From contig MGPB01000030.1 in assembly GCA_001795455.1 (NCBI GenBank), forward strand, positions 1-64,000: DNA of 64,000 nucleotides. Reading direction: 5' to 3'. This document shows positions 56,735 through 64,000 of this stretch, one piece after another (the first letter of the stretch is position 1; the number at the start of each line of letters is the position of its first letter). The translations under genes and the position numbers were made by a program. The notes beneath the pieces were generated by a model. That model worked only from the letters and a program-made list of their open reading frames with translations. It was not told the origin of the DNA and did not search any database. This DNA comes from Curvibacter sp. GWA2_63_95. Lineage in GTDB: Bacteria; Pseudomonadota; Gammaproteobacteria; Burkholderiales; Burkholderiaceae_C.

Positions 56735-57598
56735 TCAGCTGCGCAACTGGGTGGCCAACCACTGCGCCATCGGGCTGTCGCTGCGCTCCAGCTCATGCAC
56801 GATGGTGAAGTGGTCCGCCCCCGGCACGTCGCGCAGCTCGGTCGGGTTGCCCAGCGCCTGCGCGGCCGCGTGGTACAGAGCCGACTGGCGGGCAAACTCG
56901 CTGCTCTCGGCCCCGCCCCAGGTCACCCAGGTGGGCGTGGGGCAGGCGCGCACATTGGCGGCGGGGGAGTAGCGGCGCACGGTTTGCTCATCGAGCTGGA
57001 TCATGGGTTGCAGGTAGCTGTAGCGCAATGGCTCCAGGTCGTGCAGGCCGCTGATGAGCACTGCGGCCTTGAGCGGGTCGCGCGGCAGGCCGTAGTCAGT
57101 GTCCCAGGCAGTTTCCAGGCACATGGCGCTCAGGTGGCCGCCGGCCGAGTGGCCGCCCACCCCCACACGCGTGGGGTCGCCCCCGTACTGCGCGATGTTG
57201 TGCAGCGTCCAGGCCACGGCGGCGCGGCACTGGCGGGTGATTTCGGCAATGGTGACAAAGGGGCACAGCGCGTAGTTCACCACCACGGTGGTGATGCCCA
57301 GCGGCTGCAGGCCCAGGGCCACGCCGCTGAACTCTTTGGAGGACAGGGCACGCCAGTAGCCGCCATGAATGAACACAAACACCGGCGCGTTCGGTGCATC
57401 GGCTGGAAAGATGTCCAGCGTCTCGTGGACCGTGGGGCCAAACGGAATGCCCAGATGGTTCCTCAGCGTGCTGCGTGCCTTGGTGGCCTGCGCCACAAAG
57501 TGTCGGCCGGGCGCAGCTTGGTCGGCAAGGCCAATGGAGGGGTTGTACTGCGCGTCGATTTGCGCTTGGGTGTCGAAGTCGCGGTAGAGCTTGGGCAT
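56735..57598 (-). CDS. Alpha/beta-hydrolase, kynurenine-formamidase / carboxylesterase-like
   Basis: A 287-residue hydrolase. FIHGGYWRALSSKEF carries the oxyanion HGGYW motif of the bacterial arylformamidase-like group, GGHSAGGHLSAM the nucleophile serine, and PGADHFTIV the late histidine. The catalytic acid lies between them. The catalytic set appears intact, unlike the esterase-like protein at 9719-10612. It lies 15 bases after livF of the second liv operon, so may hydrolyse a substrate imported by it; that is inference. Confidence 0.9.
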   Translation of the reverse strand: MPKLYRDFDTQAQIDAQYNPSIGLADQAAPGRHFVAQATKARSTLRNHLGIPFGPTVHETLDIFPADAPNAPVFVFIHGGYWRALSSKEFSGVALGLQPLGITTVVVNYALCPFVTIAEITRQCRAAVAWTLHNIAQYGGDPTRVGVGGHSAGGHLSAMCLETAWDTDYGLPRDPLKAAVLISGLHDLEPLRYSYLQPMIQLDEQTVRRYSPAANVRACPTPTWVTWGGAESSEFARQSALYHAAAQALGNPTELRDVPGADHFTIVHELERSDSPMAQWLATQLRS

Positions 57599-57613
57599 GT
57601 CGGGTTCCTGCAG

Positions 57614-58324
<711 letters not shown>

Positions 58325-58334
58325 GGGTGTTTCT

Positions 58335-59087
58335 TCAGACTTCATCGCCCAGGTAGGCGCGGCGCACCTCGGCGTCTTCGCGGATGGCCGCCGGTGCGCC
58401 GCTGGCAATCACTTTGCCAAACACCAACACCGAGATCGCATCGGCCAGCTGGAACACCGCGTCCATGTCGTGCTCCACCAGCAGCAGCGTGGTCTCGCTG
58501 CGCAGGCTATGCAAGAGCTCCACCATGCGCTGCGATTCGTCGGGCCCCATGCCGGCCAGCGGTTCGTCCAGCAACAGCAGCTTGGGTGCGCTGGCCAGTG
58601 CCAGGCCGACTTCCAGCTGGCGTTGCTCGGCGTGTGAAAGGGCACCGGCCAGCGCGTCCAGCCGTTGGGCCAGGCCGACGCGGCGCGCCACCGCGGCGGC
58701 GCGCTCCATGCGCTGGGCCTCGGCATGCGCGGCCTTCCAGAAACGCAGGCTGCTGCCGTCCACCGCCTGCAGGGCGAGCGCCAGGTTGTCCAGTACGCTC
58801 AGACGCAAAAACACATTGGTGATCTGGTAGCTGCGCGCCAGGCCGCGGTGCACGCGGCGGTGGATGGGCTGGTGGGTGACGTCGTGGCCGTCAAACACAA
58901 TGTGGCCAGCGTCGGGGTGCAGCGCGCCGGAGATTTGGTGGATGAGTGTGGTCTTGCCTGCGCCGTTGGGGCCAATCAATGCGTGGATCTGGCCCGGTTG
59001 CACCGTCAGCTTGGCGTGGTCGGTCGCGGCCAGTGCGCCAAAGCGCTTCACCAGATCTTTCACCTGCAGCAGCGGTGCGGTGCTCAT
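58335..59087 (-). CDS. livG: Branched-chain-type ABC ATPase LivG (second system)
   Basis: A 250-residue ATPase starting MSTAPLLQVKDLVKRFGALA at ATG 59087. A 213-base longer open frame overlaps livM and is rejected. Walker A GPNGAGKTT, signature LSHAEQRQLEVGLAL, Walker B LLLLDEPLAGMG and switch VEHDMDAVF are all present. It overlaps livM by four bases (ATGA). Confidence 0.93.
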   Translation of the reverse strand: MSTAPLLQVKDLVKRFGALAATDHAKLTVQPGQIHALIGPNGAGKTTLIHQISGALHPDAGHIVFDGHDVTHQPIHRRVHRGLARSYQITNVFLRLSVLDNLALALQAVDGSSLRFWKAAHAEAQRMERAAAVARRVGLAQRLDALAGALSHAEQRQLEVGLALASAPKLLLLDEPLAGMGPDESQRMVELLHSLRSETTLLLVEHDMDAVFQLADAISVLVFGKVIASGAPAAIREDAEVRRAYLGDEV

Positions 59088-60049
59088 GCCGCCCTCCGCT
59101 TCAGCAGACTCATCAGGCCTTGCGGCGCCACCAGCACCACCAGCAAGAGCAGGGCACCCAGGCCCAACTGCCAGTGCTCGGTCATATGGCCCAAAAACTC
59201 TTCCATGAGCAAAAAGGCCGCTGCGCCCACCAGGCCGCCCAGCACGTGGCCCACACCGCCCAGGATCACCATCACCATCAGCATGCCGGACTGGCTCCAC
59301 TGCATGAGCGACGGGCTGACAAAGCTGCCCTGGTTGGCCAGCAGCGCACCGGCCAGGCCGGCCAGTGCGCCCGCCAGTGTGAAGGCCACCAGCTTGTAGC
59401 GCAGCACCGCGTAGCCCAGCGCGGCCATGCGCACCTCGTTCTCGCGGATGGCCTGCAGGGCCTGGCCAAAACGTGCGTTGAGCAAGCGGGTGATGAAGAC
59501 GATGGTGGCCACCAGCAGGGTGAGCGTCAGGTAATACAGCGTGGTATCGGTCAGCTCCATCCCGCCACCCAGCGTCGAGCGGCCGGGCAACGAGAGGCCG
59601 TCGTCGCCCCCATAAGCCTTGAGCGACACGGCCAGGTAGTACAGCATCTGCGCAAAGGCCAGCGTGATCATGATGAAGTACACGCCTTGCGTGCGCAGGC
59701 TAATGGCCCCAATCAGCAGCGCCAGCAGTGCACTCACCGCCATGGCCAGGGGCCAGGCCAGCCAGGCGCTGCTGACGCCATGCTGCATGAGGATGCCCAC
59801 GGTGTAGGCGCCCACGCCCACAAAGGCCGCGTGGCCAAAACTCACCATGCCGCCAAACCCGAGGATCAGGTTCAGGCTGGTGGCCGCCAGTGCAAACACC
59901 AGAATGCGTGTGGCCAGCGTCACGTAAAAACTGTCACCCAGCGCAGCGGCCACCCATGGCAAGGCGCAGAGCGCAGCCAGCAGTGGCAATGTCCAACGCA
60001 GGGCCAGACTGTGTTGCAAAAGGCTAGGGGAATTGCGCGGTTTAGCCAT
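59084..60049 (-). CDS. livM: Branched-chain-type ABC permease LivM (second system)
   Basis: A 321-residue permease. Start ATG 60049 (MAKPRNSPSLLQ) overlaps livH by 8 bases; another ATG 18 bases upstream is possible. Hydrophobic helices and the LivM motif LNLILGFGGMVSFGHAAFVGVGAY and QALQAIRENEVRMAALG are present. Confidence 0.92.
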   Translation of the reverse strand: MAKPRNSPSLLQHSLALRWTLPLLAALCALPWVAAALGDSFYVTLATRILVFALAATSLNLILGFGGMVSFGHAAFVGVGAYTVGILMQHGVSSAWLAWPLAMAVSALLALLIGAISLRTQGVYFIMITLAFAQMLYYLAVSLKAYGGDDGLSLPGRSTLGGGMELTDTTLYYLTLTLLVATIVFITRLLNARFGQALQAIRENEVRMAALGYAVLRYKLVAFTLAGALAGLAGALLANQGSFVSPSLMQWSQSGMLMVMVILGGVGHVLGGLVGAAAFLLMEEFLGHMTEHWQLGLGALLLLVVLVAPQGLMSLLKRRAA

Positions 60050-60959
60050 GGGCAGGAAACAGGCCACGTGGCTTGAAGGCCAGCACGGTGGCCATCAGCA
60101 CGTAAATGAGGATGGAAGCCACGGCGGGTGCCGCGTCGGCCGCGACCTGCGGGCTGAACAGCGCCTCGAACAGCATGGGCAGCAGCGTGCGCCCGCCCGA
60201 ATCCACCAGGCCCACCAGCAGCGCGCCGACCAGCGCACCGCGGATGGAGCCAATGCCGCCAATCACGATGACCACAAAGGCCAGGATCAGGATGCTCTCA
60301 CCCATGCCCACCTGCACCGCCAGCAGTGGCCCCAACATGCCGCCGGCCAGCGCACACAGCGCCGCACCCAGGCCAAACACGGCGGTGAACAGGCGCTGCA
60401 CATTGGTGCCCATGGCCAGCGCCATGTCGCGGTTCGACGCCCCGGCGCGCACCTGCATGCCCATGCGCGTGCGCGTGACCAGCAGGTAGAGCACGAGCGC
60501 GGTGGCCAGGCCCACGCCGATGATGAGCAGGCGAAACGCGGGGTAATAAAAGCCGGGCAGCAACTCCACCGGGCCGGCCAGCGCGGCAGGTGGATTCAGC
60601 GAGATCGGTTGCGAGCCCCAGACCATGCGCACGCCCTCGTTGCACATCAGCAGAATCGCAAACGTGCCCAGCACCTGCGTCACGTGGTCGCGACTGTAGA
60701 GCCGGCGCAGCACGCTCACTTCCAGCAGCATGCCCAGCAGGGCCGTGGCCAGCACGCCCACCCCCAGGCCCACCCAGAAGGAATCCGCCACAGCCGACAC
60801 CGTGGCAATCAGGTAGGCGCCCACCATGTAGAGCGAGCCGTGCGCCAGGTTCACCATGTCCATGATGCCAAACACCAGCGTGAGGCCGGCGGCCAGCAAA
60901 AACAGCATGAGCCCCAGCTGCAGGCCGTTCAGGGCCTGCTCCAGCAACAAAATCCCCAT
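60042..60959 (-). CDS. livH: Branched-chain-type ABC permease LivH (second system)
   Basis: A 305-residue permease with the family FGIMDMVNLAHGSLYMVGAYL motif near residue 30 and GGIGSIRGALVGALLVGLVD near the C-terminus. It follows the binding protein gene by 22 bases and overlaps livM. Confidence 0.93.
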   Translation of the reverse strand: MGILLLEQALNGLQLGLMLFLLAAGLTLVFGIMDMVNLAHGSLYMVGAYLIATVSAVADSFWVGLGVGVLATALLGMLLEVSVLRRLYSRDHVTQVLGTFAILLMCNEGVRMVWGSQPISLNPPAALAGPVELLPGFYYPAFRLLIIGVGLATALVLYLLVTRTRMGMQVRAGASNRDMALAMGTNVQRLFTAVFGLGAALCALAGGMLGPLLAVQVGMGESILILAFVVIVIGGIGSIRGALVGALLVGLVDSGGRTLLPMLFEALFSPQVAADAAPAVASILIYVLMATVLAFKPRGLFPAHG

Positions 60960-60981
60960 CGTGTCGAATCAGCCTTGCGGT

Positions 60982-62178
60982 TTAGAGCGCCGGCATCTTG
61001 CAGTTGCCCACGTAGGCGTCGGCGTGGTTCTTGAACACGGTGCCCAGCGTGCGGTTGGTGATGCGGCCCTTGCTGTCCTTGGTGATCACGCGCAGGTAGT
61101 AGTCCTGGATGGGGAAGTGGTTGCTGTTGAACTTGAAGGCACCGCGGACGGAGTCGAACTTGGCCGCCTCCAGCGCCTTCTTCACGGCAGCCTTGTCGTC
61201 GAGTTTGCCCTTGCTGTCACGCACAGCAGCGTCCATCAGGCGGGCGGCATCAAAGCCCTGCGCGGCGTACAGCGTGGGCAGGCGGCCATAGGCCTTTTCA
61301 AACTCGGCCACAAACTTCTTGTTGGCCGCGTTGTCCATGTCATGGCCCCACTGCGAGGTGTTGAACATGCCCAGCATCGGGTCGCCCACGGCCTTGATCA
61401 CGTCCTCGTCGCCCGAGAAGCCGGGGCCGAACAGCGTGATGTCTTTGGACAGGCCGGCACCGACAAACTGCTTGATGAAGTTGATGCCCAGGCCGCCGGG
61501 CAGGAAGATGTAGACCGCGTCGGGCTTGCTGGCGCGCAGCTTGGAGAGCTCGGCGCTGTAGTCCAGCTGGTTCAGCGCGGTGTAGGTTTCAGACGCTACC
61601 TCTCCCTTGAAGAAACGCTTGAAGCCAGTGAGGGCATCTTTGCCGGCGGGGTAGTTGGGGGCGATCAGTGCCACGCGCTTGAAGCCCTTGTCGGTCACCG
61701 TCTTGCCCACGGCCTCGTGCATGTTGTCGTTCTGGTACGAGGCGCTAAAGAAATAGGGGCTGCACTGCTCACCCGCGTACTGCGAGGGGCCAGCGTTGGC
61801 GCTGATATAGAAAGTCTTGGACTGGAAGGTGGGGGCGCCCACGGCCAGCATGACGTTGGAGAACACGATGCCGGTCATGAAATCCACCTTGTCGCGCTTG
61901 ACCAAGCGGTCCGCGGTCTGGCGGCCCACGTCGGGGTTGGCCTGGTCATCGGCCACGATCACTTCGGCAGTACGGCCGCCGAGTTTGCCGTTGTTGAGTT
62001 TGACGGCGAGCTGGAAGCCATCCCGAATGTCCACGCCCAAACCGGCGCCAGGGCCGGACAAGGTGCTCAGCAGGCCCACGCGCACGGGTTCGGTGGACTG
62101 GGCCACTGCGGCCACAGAGCAGGCGGCCAGGGCAGCGGCGGCGACAAGGCGCAGGGAGGCAAGACGGGCGAGGGACAT
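60982..62178 (-). CDS. Branched-chain-type ABC substrate-binding protein (second system)
   Basis: A 398-residue periplasmic receptor. Start ATG 62178 (MSLARLASLRLVAAAALAACS); the 99-base longer frame upstream has no homology. The N-terminus could be a lipoprotein signal (LAAC, Cys20) or end at AVAQ. Core motifs are VRVGLLSTLSGPGAGLGVDIR and KDITLFGPGFSGDEDVIKAVG. It heads the second liv operon, which ends with the alpha/beta-hydrolase. Confidence 0.93.
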   Translation of the reverse strand: MSLARLASLRLVAAAALAACSVAAVAQSTEPVRVGLLSTLSGPGAGLGVDIRDGFQLAVKLNNGKLGGRTAEVIVADDQANPDVGRQTADRLVKRDKVDFMTGIVFSNVMLAVGAPTFQSKTFYISANAGPSQYAGEQCSPYFFSASYQNDNMHEAVGKTVTDKGFKRVALIAPNYPAGKDALTGFKRFFKGEVASETYTALNQLDYSAELSKLRASKPDAVYIFLPGGLGINFIKQFVGAGLSKDITLFGPGFSGDEDVIKAVGDPMLGMFNTSQWGHDMDNAANKKFVAEFEKAYGRLPTLYAAQGFDAARLMDAAVRDSKGKLDDKAAVKKALEAAKFDSVRGAFKFNSNHFPIQDYYLRVITKDSKGRITNRTLGTVFKNHADAYVGNCKMPAL

Positions 62179-62240
62179 TGCGAAGCTTCCTTTGTGGGAT
62201 GGGTGAGACCGAAACATTATCGGCCCATCCGGCTTCGCAC

Positions 62241-62288
62241 CCGGCCCTGCAAGGGCCGGTTTTGCATTCTGGCCCACAGGGGGCCAGA
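62241..62288. repeat. Pair of inverted repeats between small gene and liv binding-protein gene
   Basis: CCGGCCCT/AGGGCCGG (62241-62248, 62252-62259) followed on + by TTTT, then TCTGGCCC/GGGCCAGA (62268-62275, 62281-62288). Neighbouring genes run on minus, where no T-run follows. They may be transcript-processing signals or a + strand terminator without a visible gene. Confidence 0.5.
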
Positions 62289-62302
62289 TAGGCAGGGTTG
62301 GC

Positions 62303-62539
62303 TCAGTTCAGCAGGTAGCTGTCGGCCTGGTCTTCAAAGTCTTCGGCGTCGATGGCGGCGTCAAACGCTGCGCGGGCGGCGATGGCTTCCTTGGTGTAGG
62401 GGATCAGTGGCTTGTCCAGCGGGCGCAGCTTGTGGCGGCGCAGGCCACGCAGCTGTTGGGAGCGTTCCATGGTCTGCAAAACCAGCTCAGGCTCCATCAT
62501 CAGGCTGAAGGGGTTCAGGGCGGTGGCGGTGTCTTTCAT
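62303..62539 (-). CDS. Small acidic protein of unknown function
   Basis: A 78-residue protein starting MKDTATALNPFSLMMEPELV at ATG 62539, with GGAGAACTGCC upstream. It has a basic middle (RGLRRHKLRPLDKPLIP) and an acidic C-terminus rich in Asp and Ala (FDAAIDAEDFEDQADSYLLN). No signal or membrane helix. It is not recognised. Confidence 0.7.
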   Translation of the reverse strand: MKDTATALNPFSLMMEPELVLQTMERSQQLRGLRRHKLRPLDKPLIPYTKEAIAARAAFDAAIDAEDFEDQADSYLLN

Positions 62540-62666
62540 GGCAGTTCTCCGGTGGTTGCCGCGCCATCCAATGACTTTGGCGCTTGGATGAACTGTAGTC
62601 ACGCCCCCGGGGAACTGGAGTCCGACACGCGCTGTAAGTCGTGTAGGAATTTGCCTTACAGGCGTT

Positions 62667-62747
62667 GCCCCCACGCTCCACCGCTGCGCGGGTCGCTGCC
62701 CCCCTATGGGGGCTAACTCGCCTTGGGGCGGCCCGGCGGCGAGTTGC
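62667..62747 (-). repeat. Interspersed repeat family 2, copy 2
   Basis: On minus this reads like 45735-45813: CGCCGCCGGGCCGCCCCAAG, then GGGGGGCAGCGACCCGCGCAGCGG, then GGAGCGTGGGGGC. It lies in the 235-base gap between the small gene and dbpA; the rest of that gap holds nothing recognised. Confidence 0.75.
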
Positions 62748-62774
62748 AGCTCTCGCGCATGGGGCCTGGTGCTC

Positions 62775-64000
62775 TCAGATCAACCGTGCCCGCACGCTCT
62801 TGCCCTTCACCTTGCCCGCATTGAGCTTGGCGCAGGCGTCTTTGGCAACACTGCGCTCCACGGCCACAAAGGTGCAGTACTCGGTGACGGCAATCTTGCC
62901 AATCTGCTCACGCGTGTAGGCGGGGCCGCCGTCCAGGCTGGTCAGGGCGCCCAGCACATCGCCGGGGCGAATCTTCTCTTTGCGGCCACCGGCAATTTGC
63001 ACGGTGGTCATGGGGGGCAGCAGGCGGCCACTGCCCGTGGGCGTGAGTTCGTCACGCTTGAACCAGACCGACGGTGCATTCTGGTACTGCTCAATCTTGC
63101 CCACCGATCCCATTTCGTTCATGGACACCAGGCTCACCGCCAGGCCCGACTGGCCTGCGCGGCCGGTGCGGCCAATGCGGTGCACATGCACCTCGGCGTC
63201 GGGCGTGATGTCCACGTTGATGACCAGGTCCAGCTCTTTCACGTCCAGGCCGCGCGAGGCCACGTCGGTCGCCACCAGCACCGAGCAGCTGCGGTTGGCA
63301 AACTGCGCCAGCACCTGGTCGCGCTCGCGCTGCTCCAGGTCGCCGTGGAGGGCCTGGGCCACAAAGCCCTGGCCTTGCAGCAGCGTCACCAGCTCGTTGC
63401 ACTGCTGGCGTGTGTTGCAAAAGGCAATCGTGCTGGTGGGGCGGAAGTGGTTGAGCAGCAGGCCCACGGTGTCCAGCCGGTTGCTGCGCTCCACCTCGTA
63501 AAAGCGTTGTTCGATGGTGTTTTCGGCGACGGCAGCTTTTACGGTGATCTGCTGTGGATCGCGCATGAACTGTTTGGCCAGCTTCTCAATGCCCTCGGGG
63601 TAGGTGGCCGAGAACAGCAGGGTCTGGCGCTCCTTGGGGGTCTGCTTGACTACGGTGGCAATGTCGTCAAAGAAGCCCATGTCCAGCATGCGGTCGGCCT
63701 CGTCCAGCACCAGGGTGTTCAGGTTCTCCAGCGAGAGGTATTCACGCTCCAGCAGGTCCATGATGCGGCCCGGCGTGCCCACCACAATGTGTGCGCCGTT
63801 TTCCAGGCTGGCACGTTGGCCGCGGGTGGCCACACCACCGCACAGCGTCACTACCTTGATGTTTTCCTCGGCCCGGGCCAGGCGGCGAATTTCCACCGTC
63901 ACCTGGTCCGCCAGCTCACGCGTGGGGCACAGCACCATGGCCTGCACGGCAAACCAGCGCGGGTTTAGCTTGGCCAGCAGCGCCAGTGCAAAGGCCGCCG
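62775..64000 (-). CDS. dbpA: ATP-dependent RNA helicase DbpA (5' truncated by window edge)
   Basis: A DEAD-box helicase that in E. coli acts on 23S rRNA during 50S assembly. The visible 408 codons start inside the N-terminal domain, since an in-frame AAFALALLAKLNPRWFAVQAM continues to the right edge past the first GTG. Motifs PTRELADQV, TPGRIMDLLE, VLDEADRMLDMGFFDD, LLFSATYPE, VATDVASRGLDVKELDL and HRIGRTGRAGQSG follow, with the DbpA-type RNA-binding domain at the end (RKEKIRPGDVLGALTSLDG). Confidence 0.93.
   Translation of the reverse strand, partial: AAFALALLAKLNPRWFAVQAMVLCPTRELADQVTVEIRRLARAEENIKVVTLCGGVATRGQRASLENGAHIVVGTPGRIMDLLEREYLSLENLNTLVLDEADRMLDMGFFDDIATVVKQTPKERQTLLFSATYPEGIEKLAKQFMRDPQQITVKAAVAENTIEQRFYEVERSNRLDTVGLLLNHFRPTSTIAFCNTRQQCNELVTLLQGQGFVAQALHGDLEQRERDQVLAQFANRSCSVLVATDVASRGLDVKELDLVINVDITPDAEVHVHRIGRTGRAGQSGLAVSLVSMNEMGSVGKIEQYQNAPSVWFKRDELTPTGSGRLLPPMTTVQIAGGRKEKIRPGDVLGALTSLDGGPAYTREQIGKIAVTEYCTFVAVERSVAKDACAKLNAGKVKGKSVRARLI

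Overview
This 64 kb window looks like a chromosomal segment of a betaproteobacterium, most likely family Comamonadaceae (Rhodoferax, Polaromonas or Acidovorax relatives). The grounds are gene content, high GC outside the ribosomal block, and short interspersed repeats that I recall, without a search, from that family. There are no phage genes, transposases, CRISPR arrays or rRNA genes. The genus cannot be fixed from sequence reading alone.

Region 1 (1-8430) is the end of the spc ribosomal operon followed by the alpha operon, all on +: rplX (cut by the edge), rplE, rpsN, rpsH, rplF, rplR, rpsE, rpmD, rplO, secY, rpmJ, rpsM, rpsK, rpsD, rpoA and rplQ. An initiator tRNA-fMet with its own -10 box and a terminator follows. 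infA is not between secY and rpmJ, and strong hairpins sit in three late intercistronic gaps.

Region 2 (8498-16583) is a LysR regulator divergent from an esterase-like protein lacking the usual nucleophilic serine, then a complete RND tripartite efflux system. Region 3 (16584-19103) holds a cheV gene, tRNA-Gly(GCC) on the minus strand and an orphan ParB-like protein.

Region 4 (19270-26899) is a branched-chain-type ABC importer (binding protein, livHMGF) followed on the same strand by a Bug-type solute receptor, a Rossmann dehydrogenase and an AEC-family permease. An isolated PEP-CTERM protein (27025-27621) comes next.

Region 5 (27702-35880) is a protocatechuate 4,5-cleavage locus. A LysR gene and a Bug receptor lie on minus. 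On + are a signal-less periplasmic-binding-like protein and ligJ, ligK, ligI, ligA, ligB and ligC. Together they cover ring cleavage, semialdehyde oxidation, pyrone hydrolysis, hydration and aldol cleavage to pyruvate and oxaloacetate. No oxalomesaconate tautomerase of the LigU/GalD type and no PcaK-type transporter is present.

Region 6 (35895-44586) mixes a DUF2721 membrane protein, a stand-alone molybdopterin oxidoreductase, an M20 amidohydrolase, an unknown protein, coaX, a persulfide dioxygenase-rhodanese fusion, and a Gfo/Idh oxidoreductase with a xylose-isomerase-like enzyme. These last two end an operon that starts at 49517 with a ROK regulator and a ribose-type ABC importer, probably for a sugar or polyol.

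Region 7 (49689-56282) has a perfect palindrome in front of icmF (fused isobutyryl-CoA mutase), then a large GGDEF-EAL protein. Region 8 (56283-64000) has a gap flanked by long inverted repeats, an alpha/beta hydrolase with a second liv importer on minus, a small unknown gene and the start-truncated dbpA helicase gene.

The main unexplained structure is repeats and palindromes. One interspersed repeat family occurs about five times. One copy supplies the signal peptide core of a Bug receptor, and another lies in the interdomain linker of IcmF.
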